DNA of 64,000 nt. Source: Pseudopedobacter sp037968815 (lineage in GTDB: Bacteria > Bacteroidota > Bacteroidia > Sphingobacteriales > Sphingobacteriaceae). Both the position numbers and the translations under genes were made by a program. The notes under the pieces are model-generated. The model was given only the letters and a program-made list of their open reading frames with translations. It made no database searches and was not told the origin of the DNA. The stretch spans positions 133,913 through 197,912 of the forward strand of contig JBBKWF010000006.1 of NCBI GenBank assembly GCA_037968815.1, given 5' to 3'. This document shows, piece by piece, positions 44,276 through 53,524 of this stretch. The first letter of the stretch is position 1. Each line of letters opens with the position of its first letter.

Positions 44276-45232
44276 CTAAACTAACCAACCCATTTTAGAC
44301 CAATTCGCCAAATTGAGAAAATCTGGTTGAGGATACGATAATTGGTTTGCTTTTATTACTGTGTGCTCATCCAATGGTTCACCATTGGTCGCATGTATTG
44401 ATTGATCTAGATATTCCATCTTGTCTATCCCCACCAAAACTGCAGAAACAGCATCAAAGGATAGCGCAAATTTAGTAGCTAAAGATGGCAAATCTTTGGA
44501 ATTAGGACCTAGAAGCTGTTGATAGTTTTGTATAAAACTTTCGACTTCTTTTAGAGCCGGGTGTAAGTCTTTTCCACGGTCGCTTAATAATCCTTTCATT
44601 AATACCGAACGGATTACAATAGCAATCCCCTTATGATATGCCGTTTCAAAATACGCTTTTTGTCGCTGATCCATTAAATTAAACGGTAGCTGTATCACAT
44701 CCCAAGCATTGGTTTCAATTGCTTTTTTGGTTTCTTCCGGTACATAAACAGAAACGCCAGTTGCCCTTATTAATCCTTTGGTTTTAAGATTGGTGACAAT
44801 TTCGGATACAAAATCATTCTCTAAAATTTCTAAATCGGCTTGGTGCAACATAAAAACATCCAACGTATCAGTTTGCAATGTTTTCAAACTTTCGTAAAGA
44901 GAGCACTCGATCAGTTTTTTTAACTCATTCTGAGGATAAATTTTTCCGGATTTATCTCTAATATGACCACATTTAGAACAGAGTACAACTTCATTTCTAC
45001 GGTTTTTAAACGCGTTGCCCATAATTCGTTCGCTTTCACCGTACAACCGAGCTGTATCAAAAAAATTAATACCCTCATCAATGGCTTTATGTAAAAGACG
45101 GATAGCATCAGCTTCAGACAGCATATCTGCTTTATTTTTAACGCCAATCCCATAAGGCGTACCAATTTCTACACCGCCAAAAGCGATTTCTGAAACTTCT
45201 ATTCCCGTTGCACCTAATTTCTTCCTTTTCAT
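44276..45232 (-). CDS. aldo/keto reductase
   Basis: 318-residue TIM-barrel AKR. The catalytic tetrad is visible: Asp and Tyr in FFDTARLYGESE (about 58-63), Lys in VLCSKCGH (about 85) and His in VFMLHQAD (about 124). GVSVYVPEE follows near 158. NADPH-dependent reduction or oxidation of a sugar aldehyde or ketone is likely. It is 8 bp downstream of the aldolase gene and so in the MFS-HEAT-aldolase unit. Confidence 0.9.
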   Translation of the reverse strand: MKRKKLGATGIEVSEIAFGGVEIGTPYGIGVKNKADMLSEADAIRLLHKAIDEGINFFDTARLYGESERIMGNAFKNRRNEVVLCSKCGHIRDKSGKIYPQNELKKLIECSLYESLKTLQTDTLDVFMLHQADLEILENDFVSEIVTNLKTKGLIRATGVSVYVPEETKKAIETNAWDVIQLPFNLMDQRQKAYFETAYHKGIAIVIRSVLMKGLLSDRGKDLHPALKEVESFIQNYQQLLGPNSKDLPSLATKFALSFDAVSAVLVGIDKMEYLDQSIHATNGEPLDEHTVIKANQLSYPQPDFLNLANWSKMGWLV

Positions 45233-45240
45233 ATTATTAT

Positions 45241-46059
45241 TTAATAAGGTTTACCAGGTTTAGATTTAGCACCAACTTTAGCGTTTTCTTTTGACTGTCC
45301 AAAACGATTGATTAAGTTATTGCAATAGCCTTTTAAGCCAACTACATCGGCTCCAACATTTACAAAATTATAGCCCATTTCTAGGAAGCTATCCAAACTG
45401 TCTATTCCGCCAGATGTCGCTGCTATCTTGCCATGTTTCCGAGCCACTTCAGCAACCAGTTTCCGGGCTTCAATTAAGCGTGGATGATCCCATTGTCCAG
45501 GTGCACCAATACCCTGACTAAAATCTCCGGGTCCAAAAAACAACCCATCTACCCCATCTAATCCTGCAATTGCTTCAATATCGGGCAACACTTCCGGATC
45601 TTCAATTTGAAGAATCACAAACCGCTGCTCATTAGAGTCTTTAAGGTAATCGCCAAAATCCATGTTGGTGTATGCGCCATCAGCACTTCCACCATCAATA
45701 GCCCGCTTGCCCAAAGGATGAAATCGCGTCATTTTTATCACTTGTTTAGCTTCTTCTAAGCTCATAATATGTGGCACTAAAATGCCTGTTGCATCCATCT
45801 CAAGTGGTTTCACATAACCACTATAACTGCCACGGGGGACACGCACCATTACATCTACATCGTGAACTTTTGCAGCCCAAACCTGCGAGTTGAGTACTGA
45901 CCAATTTTGCGCCAAATGTTCGCGATCAATCCATAAGCAGTCAAATCCAGACATCGAGGCTATTTCTGCGGCCTGACCGTCGCCAAGATTAACTTTTAAG
46001 CAACTTGCAATATCTCCACCCCTCAATTTTTTGAGTACGCGACTTTCCCTCATTTTCAT
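45241..46059 (-). CDS. HpcH/HpaI family 2-keto-3-deoxy acid aldolase
   Basis: 272-residue class II aldolase of the HpcH/HpaI/CitE fold. The Mg site and base show as LWIDREHLAQNW (about 41), MVRVPRG (about 70), ILVPHI (about 93), LQIEDPEVLPDIEAI with metal-binding Glu (about 150) and LFFGPGDFSQ with Asp (about 174). It splits 2-keto-3-deoxy sugar acids to pyruvate and an aldehyde. In this block it would follow the dehydrogenases, giving a non-phosphorylative route for a sugar acid. It might also act on 2-keto-3-deoxy-L-rhamnonate. Confidence 0.88.
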   Translation of the reverse strand: MKMRESRVLKKLRGGDIASCLKVNLGDGQAAEIASMSGFDCLWIDREHLAQNWSVLNSQVWAAKVHDVDVMVRVPRGSYSGYVKPLEMDATGILVPHIMSLEEAKQVIKMTRFHPLGKRAIDGGSADGAYTNMDFGDYLKDSNEQRFVILQIEDPEVLPDIEAIAGLDGVDGLFFGPGDFSQGIGAPGQWDHPRLIEARKLVAEVARKHGKIAATSGGIDSLDSFLEMGYNFVNVGADVVGLKGYCNNLINRFGQSKENAKVGAKSKPGKPY

Positions 46060-46070
46060 CTGATACGTAT

Positions 46071-47042
46071 TTAATATATATTTATTCTTTTCTTAATTTT
46101 TAAAATAGCATAGGCAGCTGTTGCTCGGATATCTGCAACCACAGGACTGTTAGTTTCAAATTGTCCAGCGCTGTATCTATCTGCTAAAAAATAGGCTAAA
46201 ACAGGCAAATCTTTCAATGTTCCATGATCTGCCAATACCAAAGCTGTTTCTATTCTTGTACCAGCCGGCATGTCATCAAAATCATTTAACAATTCTTCCT
46301 TTGCTTTTACATATATAAGCGATGTATCCATTTTAACTGGAACAGTTGCAATAGCCGTATTCAAAAGAGTCTTTTTTAATGAAGAAGTACTTGTCTCGGC
46401 CAATGCTGTTTCGGTTAAAGTTGTCCATTCAGTTGCCGTTAAATTTCCTTCCCTCCTTAACACAAAAGCACTTACTCTACGCAAATTCTCTATTTTACTG
46501 GTATATAATAAATTCAGAAACTTAACCTTATTGGTTTCGTAAGCTGCCTTACTGGCTTGAGAACTTGCCCATAACGTATAAACGTAGAGGTTTTCTTTCT
46601 CTGTCTTTAATATCTTATTGGTAGCATCAGCATATTTAATCGTAGGTGATAACTTTAACTTGCCTAAAGTTTCTGCTGCATGAATTCGATCTTGACCTTG
46701 TTCATCAACAAATGCCTTAAAAATCTGATCCGTCCATTTCTTTTTACCCTCTGTATCTTTTTCTGTTTGCGCAAGAACACGCCACACGACAACGCGATAT
46801 TTTGGCAAATCATGATAAAGTTTATCTTCTTCTAAAAATATTATTCGAGCTTCTTCAGTCTTACCTAACCAAATTAGGTATTCGGCGGCATGGGCTTTTA
46901 CAAATTCTGATTGTGTTTTTAGGACTTGGTACAATACTTTCTCTGCCTTTTCAGCAAGAGGATCAGATTGCACTTCATTATGAGAAACAACCATATTTAG
47001 TGAAATAAATAAACTTGAAATAGTAAGTATTAAAATTTTCAT
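46071..47042 (-). CDS. exported HEAT-repeat-like protein
   Basis: 323 residues from the ATG at 47042, which puts a signal peptide (MKILILTISSLFISLNMVVS) at the start. A start at 47060 would add six residues. The rest is an all-helical series of repeats: VKAHAAEYLIWLGKTEEAR, DRIHAAETLGKLK, GTRIETALVLADHG and VADIRATAAYAILKIK are HEAT/Armadillo-like. A scaffold or binding role in the periplasm is likely; no enzyme motif. It sits between the MFS transporter and the aldolase. Confidence 0.72.
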   Translation of the reverse strand: MKILILTISSLFISLNMVVSHNEVQSDPLAEKAEKVLYQVLKTQSEFVKAHAAEYLIWLGKTEEARIIFLEEDKLYHDLPKYRVVVWRVLAQTEKDTEGKKKWTDQIFKAFVDEQGQDRIHAAETLGKLKLSPTIKYADATNKILKTEKENLYVYTLWASSQASKAAYETNKVKFLNLLYTSKIENLRRVSAFVLRREGNLTATEWTTLTETALAETSTSSLKKTLLNTAIATVPVKMDTSLIYVKAKEELLNDFDDMPAGTRIETALVLADHGTLKDLPVLAYFLADRYSAGQFETNSPVVADIRATAAYAILKIKKRINIY

Positions 47043-47059
47043 GGTCCATCCCATAAACA

Positions 47060-48319
47060 TTAGGATTGTTTATCTGTATTATAGTTAATCTTAAGTATAT
47101 ATAAAATTCCGGCGCAAACCAAAAGAAGCAACCCTGCCACTTTAAACAACACACTGAGGTCTATATTTGCGTCTCTTAAAGCTCCGCTAGCATAGATTCC
47201 GACACCACCAACAAAGCATGCAAACATATTGAGCACACCGTAACCTGTTGCTCGATAGCGTGGATCAACAACCAGACATAAGATAGGCATCAGATTGGTA
47301 TCACTAAATGCTTTCGTAAGCGCATAAACGGCAAAACCCAATATTGTGATCCACACTACATCTGTACTACTTGCCAAGAAGATAGCTGGCGCAGCTATGC
47401 ACAAACCGATTGCTGGTACCCAAACTCGACCTTTAGGATTTTTTCGACTAAATCTATCCGCTAAAAATCCTCCTAAAATTACTCCGACAAAACTCATAGG
47501 GAATTTGTAAGATGTGGCATAAAATCCACTTAAAGTTTGGGACAAATTGAAATGTTCTTGATAATACGTAGGCAACCATCCTACTAACATCCATCCAATT
47601 ACACCTAGTAATGACCAAAAAATCAGTAAGAGGATAAATGAAGGGAGTTTAAATAAGCTCTTTATACCGTCAAAAAATCGAATTTCTGATTTATCGACTG
47701 AATTTTCGACTACATCCTTATGTTTTACATCCTTTAAAAAGAAAAGGAGAACAATTGAATAAACGATGCCAAAGACTCCAAAAAAACTAAAAGCATGTGT
47801 CCAATGAGAACTGTCGGCAATCATTCCACCAACAAAACCTAATGACTGACCAACCATTATGCCTCCCATGTGTAGTCCCATTGCTAAAGATCTGGTAGAA
47901 CCGCGATGATAATCCGCAATTAACGCCAGAGCTGCAGGAATATAACAGGCCTCACTAAATCCCATTAAAGCTCTTGTGAGTAAAAGATCATTAAAAGTAG
48001 TGACATGAGATGTAAGGTAGGTAACCGCACTCCATACAAATAGGCTAATGATAATTACACGGCTACGTTTAAATTTATCTGCTAGAAAACCAGCGAATGG
48101 ACTTAAAAACCCGTATATCCATAAAAAAACTGAAGTAAGTAATCCAAATTCAGCATCGTTGATTTTAAATGAATCTACAATCGAGGTTCTCATTGTGGTA
48201 ATCATTACACGATCAAGGTAGTTTAAACAACCGACTACAAAAAGCAATGCAACAACCAACCATGCGCCAGTTGGTAATGAAATTTTCTTGTTAGGGGAAT
48301 CCACGGTACTTTTTATCAT
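47060..48319 (-). CDS. MFS transporter, anion:cation symporter (sugar-acid) type
   Basis: 419 residues with 12 predicted membrane helices. The loop motif after helix 2, GFLADKFKRSR (about 75), and NYLDRVMITTMR near 32 resemble the ACS family that includes hexuronate and galactonate transporters. GGFLADRFSRKNPKGR lies near 270 in the central symmetrical loop. It heads the block that holds the keto-deoxy aldolase, so it probably imports the sugar acid or product. A TGATACTAT site is about 80 bp upstream. Confidence 0.88.
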   Translation of the reverse strand: MIKSTVDSPNKKISLPTGAWLVVALLFVVGCLNYLDRVMITTMRTSIVDSFKINDAEFGLLTSVFLWIYGFLSPFAGFLADKFKRSRVIIISLFVWSAVTYLTSHVTTFNDLLLTRALMGFSEACYIPAALALIADYHRGSTRSLAMGLHMGGIMVGQSLGFVGGMIADSSHWTHAFSFFGVFGIVYSIVLLFFLKDVKHKDVVENSVDKSEIRFFDGIKSLFKLPSFILLLIFWSLLGVIGWMLVGWLPTYYQEHFNLSQTLSGFYATSYKFPMSFVGVILGGFLADRFSRKNPKGRVWVPAIGLCIAAPAIFLASSTDVVWITILGFAVYALTKAFSDTNLMPILCLVVDPRYRATGYGVLNMFACFVGGVGIYASGALRDANIDLSVLFKVAGLLLLVCAGILYILKINYNTDKQS

Positions 48320-48396
48320 GATGAAATGTGTTCTAATTTAATAAGTATCAAATATATCTTTTGAAAGTAATCAAAAGTTCAACTTTTATTTACAAT

Positions 48397-48416
48397 AGTG
48401 ATACTATCCTGTTATA
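48397..48416 (-). promoter_or_regulatory. TGATACTAT site upstream of MFS operon
   Basis: AGTGATACTATCCTGTTATA, 78-97 bp ahead of the MFS start. It matches the 44184 site over GTGATACTAT. Confidence 0.4.
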
Positions 48417-48566
48417 CATTGCAATAGTCAGAAGATATTAGATTGGATTCAACTTACGTAGTCTCAAAATTTATACTTTAAATTCCTCCATCTATAAACT
48501 CTATCTGATTTATGTTTAAATAGATTTAAATTTATGAGTAGCTTTTACAGATTTGAAAAAATGGTT

Positions 48567-48775
48567 AAGCTGAAGTAGTATCTATGCCTTCTTCAACCAA
48601 GAATTGAGCGAAATATGGAAAGTCAGATTGTTTCTATCAGTAAATCCCAACTTTAATATTATTTTTTTAGCCTAAAATCAGTATCGTTCATTTCCAATAG
48701 CTTCATTTATTTCGTGATAACGATTTGCCCCAAGTCAGTACTCACCGACAAGCCCTAATGCCAATTGTGTATCAT
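48567..48775 (-). pseudogene. decayed 3' fragment of a PEP synthase gene
   Basis: On the - strand this reads TQLALGL at the right end, then after stops and frameshifts KVGIY..KQSDFPYFAQFLVEEGIDTT at the left end. These align with TQLVLGL and KVGICGQGPSDFPDFARFLVDEGINT of the intact PEP synthase at 22310-24778. The catalytic Cys is replaced by Tyr and the frame is broken by several stops, so it is non-functional. The remaining span up to 49184 (48776-49184) is AT-rich, with no gene visible. Confidence 0.75.
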
Positions 48776-49208
48776 ACCTTCTAATTATTAAATGCTACAT
48801 CAAAAGCATTTAATTGATAATGCTTTCCTGTTAAAAAATTATGGTTATGGCATATATAGAGATGGGTGATAATTATTAACCTCTGACGCTTTCCTACTTT
48901 TTTTATTTATATAACACTATTTATCAATCACTTAAAAACAGTAGCGTAATTATTTTTATTTAAAAAATGAAATTGATTATTGAAAGATAGTATTAGAATT
49001 ACAACTAAAAGTAACAGCAAACTCCCCTATCTTTACCTTTCTAAATTATCGGTTAATACAAAAAATGGATTTGCGATTATTGAGTTTTAGTACTTAACAG
49101 AATGGATAATGTATTAAAACTCGACTTCCAAGCTTATAACTATATGGAACTGGCATTTCTGATACCCATTCATTATCTATAGGAATGTCGTTTATTAAAA
49201 AAAAGATT

Positions 49209-50411
49209 ATGGAGTTTTCTGTTAAATATGATGTAATTGTTATTGGGGGTGGGTTATTGGGCTTAGCTACGGCTTACCAGTTAAAGCTTACTAAGCCTGA
49301 GCTAAAGGTTCTAATTCTGGATAAAGAAAATGATGTCGCTCAACATCAGTCTGGACATAACAGTGGTGTTATCCATAGTGGCATTTACTATAAACCCGGA
49401 AGTTTAAAGGCTCAAAATTGCATTTCTGGCTATAAATCTATTATTGAATTTGCGGAAAAACATGATATTCCCTATGATATTTGCGGAAAAATTATTGTTG
49501 CAACATCCGCCAAAGAATTACCGGGTTTAAATAATATTTATCAGCGTGGAATAGATAATGGATTAAAAGGCTTAAAGAAACTTTCAGCTACAGAAAGTAG
49601 AGAGATTGAGCCTCATTGTGCCGCCCTAGAAGCTATTTATGTACCACAAACAGGTATTATCGATTACCCTAAAATGGCTCAAACTATTTTAATGCTTTTT
49701 AAAGACCTTGGAGGTGAAGTTATATTTAATGAGAAAGTTATTAAAATTTCAGAAAGCCCTAAAAGTATAACCGTTCAAACTGAAAAAGAAATTTACTTCA
49801 GTTGTAAACTAGTTTCTTGTGCGGGGCTGTTCTCTGATCGTGTTGCATCCTTGACAGAAGGCGACAACAGCTTAAGGATTATTCCTTTTAGGGGCGAGTA
49901 CTACAAACTAAAACCAGAAAAAGAGAACTTAGTCAAACATCTAATTTACCCGGTTCCGGATCCGGAATTTCCTTTTTTAGGTGTACACTTTACCCGAATG
50001 ATAGGAGGAGGAATAGAAGCCGGCCCAAATGCGGTTTTAGCCTTCAAAAGAGAAGGGTACCAGTTTACAGATTTTAGCTTCAAAGATATGGCCGACACAC
50101 TAACTTGGTCAGGATTTTGGAGAATTGTGGCTAAATACGGCCAAACAGGCATGGGAGAAATATATCGTTCCTTATCTAAGGCGGCGTTTACTAGATCCTT
50201 ACAGAAATTGATACCTGAAATAACTCAAGATGATTTGGTTGAGGGTGGAGCCGGAGTAAGAGCCCAAGCATGTGACAAAAAAGGAAATTTAATTGACGAC
50301 TTTAACATTTTACAAAACGGTAATATTATTCATTTAAGAAATGCACCATCCCCTGCTGCTACTTCTGCGTTATCTATTGGGAAATTAATTAGCGAAAAAA
50401 TTTTAAACTAA
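49209..50411 (+). CDS. L-2-hydroxyglutarate oxidase-type FAD oxidoreductase (LhgO-like)
   Basis: 400 residues from the ATG at 49209; an in-frame ATG at 49185 adds eight. DAO-family Rossmann fold: VIGGGLLGLATAYQL (about 11-25), LDKENDVAQHQSGHNSGVIHSGIYY (in two parts, about 40-64) is the characteristic LhgO segment with QHQSGHNSGV, and AGLFSDRVA near 207. The C-terminus has GGAGVRAQACDKKG and LRNAPSPAATSALSIG. It oxidises L-2-hydroxyglutarate or another 2-hydroxyacid, passing electrons to quinone. Here it may oxidise a hydroxyacid made by the catabolic genes around it. Confidence 0.85.
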   Translation: MEFSVKYDVIVIGGGLLGLATAYQLKLTKPELKVLILDKENDVAQHQSGHNSGVIHSGIYYKPGSLKAQNCISGYKSIIEFAEKHDIPYDICGKIIVATSAKELPGLNNIYQRGIDNGLKGLKKLSATESREIEPHCAALEAIYVPQTGIIDYPKMAQTILMLFKDLGGEVIFNEKVIKISESPKSITVQTEKEIYFSCKLVSCAGLFSDRVASLTEGDNSLRIIPFRGEYYKLKPEKENLVKHLIYPVPDPEFPFLGVHFTRMIGGGIEAGPNAVLAFKREGYQFTDFSFKDMADTLTWSGFWRIVAKYGQTGMGEIYRSLSKAAFTRSLQKLIPEITQDDLVEGGAGVRAQACDKKGNLIDDFNILQNGNIIHLRNAPSPAATSALSIGKLISEKILN

Positions 50412-50552
50412 TGGAATGAAATTTTCAATCCTTAGTACATTCTTTCTGTTTTTCTGACTCTTATTTGGCCGATGTAAAAGAGATATTACTCGAACATCAT
50501 TAAACATTTGATTTATTCTTTCTAATAAGAGTTTATATAAAAAAGATTAATC

Positions 50553-51989
50553 ATGAAAATAATTAAAAATATTTGCTTTTGGATCGTTTTTATAGGAGCT
50601 ATAAATGAATGTGTAGCCCAGTCAAAAAGCGTAACTTATCAAGTTCGATTAGACCAGCCCAAACAAACCATTTGGGGTCTGGGTGTAGAAATACAAAATG
50701 ACGCAATTGGTTCAGGCAACACAGGTTTGCCTAATGAAGTGATAGCTATCCCCGATAACTTAGTTCCGTCAGAACGGCAACGATTTTATAATGACTTACT
50801 TAAAGGTTTCAGATACTGCAGATTGGCTATGGGACTATACTTCAGAGGACTTGACTCTACACAGTCTCGAATTATTGAACGCTACCCTAACCAAATGAAA
50901 GATTTGAAGGAACTAATACACGAGTCTGGCATGGAAGGTATCTCTATGGAGTATTGGTCTCCGGCACCTTACTGGAAATCAACGAACAGCTACCTTGGAG
51001 GAACACTCAAACAGGACGACAATTTATTCCTCAATGATTTTGGCGATGCCCTATGCGATGATATTAGATATATGAAAAAGAATGGAGTTAACATATCTAT
51101 GTGGGGACTGCAAAATGAACCAAACGTAAGGAAACTCGACCATATTACTTTAGGTACAAAACCCCAATCTTATTCACACTGCAACTATTCCCCCGAACTT
51201 TATTATAAAGCTTTTAAGATAATAGCCCCTAAAATCAGAAAAGAAATTCCCGAAAGTCTCATTATGCTGGACTCCCATCATGGCAATTCGGGTAAAATAG
51301 CAAAACTTGTACAGCAGGACGATGCCTTGTTAGACTATGTGGATGCTTGGGTATACCATCGTATCGGTTCTAACTCAACTAAGATACGCAAAGAAAGTAC
51401 GTTATATAATACCAATACTTTTGGTAAGCCAGTATTTCAGAACGAATTTGAATATCAGCATCCAACAAACGATACATTATGTATTAATACTGCGCAGAAT
51501 ATCATGAATTGGTTCACCTTCGCCGATTCCCCTACTTGGTTTTGGCTACATGCACTAAAACCCACCTATAACGCAGAGGCTTCGGGGTATTCCTTGGGGT
51601 ACTGGAGACCAGAAGACGATAACGATTTCACTCGAAATGGCCACATAAAGAAAGGGCATTGGGACTATAATAATCAGAATTATAATGCGATTGCTGGTTT
51701 TCTAAAATACATGCCCTGGGATTCCAAAAGATATGTTGTTGAAGAATCTGAAGTAAGAGACGACAATCGCATATTGGCATTTAAAACTCCTGCAAACAAA
51801 CTGGTGATTGTGATAACCAATAGAACCGAAAAGCCGTTCGCATTTAATATAAATACAGGAATCAAAAAAACATTTGTAGGAAATCGATATACACCCTCGG
51901 AGCGGGATCTAAAGATTGGAAAAACAAAAGGACGCGTAATTAATCCAACAGTGCCATCACTTGCTATAGAGTTTTGGGTAGAACAATAA
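50553..51989 (+). CDS. secreted glycoside hydrolase, GH30-like (clan A)
   Basis: 478 residues with a signal peptide (ICFWIVFIGAINECVAQ). A TIM barrel with the clan A proton donor Glu189 in WGLQNEPN and candidate nucleophile Glu298 in FQNEFEY is followed by a beta domain (about 390-478) typical of GH30. GFRYCRLAMGLYFRG near 88 and EYWSPAPYWKS near 135 fit the barrel. The likely bond cleaved is a beta-linked glucan, xylan or glucosylceramide type; the last would fit the ceramidase-like gene at 26127, but that is a guess. Upstream (50416) a short broken lipoprotein-like signal (MKFSILSTFFLFF then stop) may be debris. Confidence 0.78.
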   Translation: MKIIKNICFWIVFIGAINECVAQSKSVTYQVRLDQPKQTIWGLGVEIQNDAIGSGNTGLPNEVIAIPDNLVPSERQRFYNDLLKGFRYCRLAMGLYFRGLDSTQSRIIERYPNQMKDLKELIHESGMEGISMEYWSPAPYWKSTNSYLGGTLKQDDNLFLNDFGDALCDDIRYMKKNGVNISMWGLQNEPNVRKLDHITLGTKPQSYSHCNYSPELYYKAFKIIAPKIRKEIPESLIMLDSHHGNSGKIAKLVQQDDALLDYVDAWVYHRIGSNSTKIRKESTLYNTNTFGKPVFQNEFEYQHPTNDTLCINTAQNIMNWFTFADSPTWFWLHALKPTYNAEASGYSLGYWRPEDDNDFTRNGHIKKGHWDYNNQNYNAIAGFLKYMPWDSKRYVVEESEVRDDNRILAFKTPANKLVIVITNRTEKPFAFNINTGIKKTFVGNRYTPSERDLKIGKTKGRVINPTVPSLAIEFWVEQ

Positions 51990-52108
51990 GAAGATAAGAC
52001 ATAAGACCCTCCGGTTAGGTTTTACTAAAAAAATGCAATGTGTTGCAACTATATTACCAAGGCTAAATTAAATTTCAATCACAAAGATTGACCCAATAAA
52101 ACCATACA

Positions 52109-53524
52109 ATGAAAAAACAAACTAGTTACTTTAATCGGAAACTGCTTTTAATAAGCATAATCTTTTTGTTTATTATTTCCTGTACTAAGAAGGAGAATAA
52201 ACAAGAGCCTACCACACCGACACCTTCCACACCGACTCCTTCTATCATTTCTATGACTCCTCGAACAGGAACTGTAGACACTGAGCTTACCATTACTGGA
52301 GAAAATTTCGGAAACAACAGCGGTGATGTGAAAGTAACTTTTGACTCTAAAAATGCTAATATAACCTCTTTCTCTCCACAAAGCATTAAGGTCAAAGCTC
52401 CAACTGGCTTCAGTGATGCTTGGGTTAGTGTTAGGGTAAGCGTGGTTAATGAGACTTCTAATAAGATGGACTTCTTCTATATCAACACTACGCCCCCTTT
52501 GATAAAAACCATGAGCACTTCTTGCTTCTATAATTCTACCGTAGTAATTACAGGTGAAAATTTCAGCTCAATTAAAGAAGACAACATTGTTAAGTTCGGA
52601 ACGGTTTCAGGGACGGTTGTCGCAGCCACAAGTACCTCTTTGAAGGTGAAAACACCCAACTTGGGTGACTTCACTACCGTATCGGTTACGGTTAACAGTT
52701 CGGGCAGACCTTCAAATGCTAAAAGTATTGATGTAGATTTAGACCAAAATAAGATTGCGACGTACGATTGGTTATCAACAACAACAAAACCTGGAATAAT
52801 ATACAAAACAGGGCAATTCTCTCTTTTTGGGGAGGTGCAACGGAGAATATATATTTTGGATGCTAGCCTTAACACCTCCAATACAATGGGAATAGGTTTT
52901 TCTACCACCAATGCGTCCACTACCGCGATGTGCACTAACTATAATGCGGTAGCTGGTATAAATGCAGGGTATTTCCCATTTGGAGGAGCTTCTGACAAGG
53001 ATCCATACATAAGGATTGATGGTAATGAAGTTCAAAGCGGACATTTGAACGTAAGCCAGATTTTCACCAATTCTGCGCTTATTATAAATAACAACGTGGC
53101 TACCATAAGAAAGTTTACCGAGACACATAAAAATCTTAATCAGGTTGCAGCGGCAATTTCTGTTGTAGAGGCAAACAATATTATCGTTTGTGGCCCTATG
53201 TTAATCACTTCTGATAAGATAGAGGATCTGGATATGGGTGCAAGTCATAATTATTCACAAACTTCAAGAACAGGGCTGGGTGTAACTGCAGATGGGAAAC
53301 GTGTATTTATGGTGGTTGTTGATACCGGAGGGGGCGTCACAGGTGTGACTACCCTACAGCTGGCAAAAATCTTACAGGCTCTCGGTGCTGTAAATGCCAT
53401 GAACTTAGATGGTGGAGGTTCCTCCACAATGTTTGTAGAGGGTCAGGGAGCAAGCGGCCGCGTCAATTTTCCTAGCGGAGGAACATACCAAAGACCTGTT
53501 AGAAGTGTGATTTATATCAAATAA
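52109..53524 (+). CDS. lipoprotein with two IPT/TIG domains and a NAGPA phosphodiester glycosidase domain
   Basis: 471 residues. Lipobox Cys25 (FIISCTKK), then a Thr/Pro linker. TIG domain 1 is at about 45-125 (SMTPRTGTVDTELTITGENFG) and TIG domain 2 at about 130-205 (VVITGENFSS). A NAGPA domain is at about 220-471, with VAGINAGYFPF near 290, SRTGLGVTADGK near 390 and NAMNLDGGGSSTM near 430. NAGPA enzymes remove N-acetylglucosamine from phosphodiester-linked GlcNAc. Surface location with TIG domains suggests it acts on phosphodiester-linked glycan. It is 120 bp after the GH30 gene on the same strand. Confidence 0.88.
   Translation: MKKQTSYFNRKLLLISIIFLFIISCTKKENKQEPTTPTPSTPTPSIISMTPRTGTVDTELTITGENFGNNSGDVKVTFDSKNANITSFSPQSIKVKAPTGFSDAWVSVRVSVVNETSNKMDFFYINTTPPLIKTMSTSCFYNSTVVITGENFSSIKEDNIVKFGTVSGTVVAATSTSLKVKTPNLGDFTTVSVTVNSSGRPSNAKSIDVDLDQNKIATYDWLSTTTKPGIIYKTGQFSLFGEVQRRIYILDASLNTSNTMGIGFSTTNASTTAMCTNYNAVAGINAGYFPFGGASDKDPYIRIDGNEVQSGHLNVSQIFTNSALIINNNVATIRKFTETHKNLNQVAAAISVVEANNIIVCGPMLITSDKIEDLDMGASHNYSQTSRTGLGVTADGKRVFMVVVDTGGGVTGVTTLQLAKILQALGAVNAMNLDGGGSSTMFVEGQGASGRVNFPSGGTYQRPVRSVIYIK

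Noticed and set aside
50416..50510. Short lipoprotein-like signal (MKFSILSTFFLFF) before the GH30 gene
   Set aside because: A stop lies in the hydrophobic core and no mature protein follows; at most a remnant.
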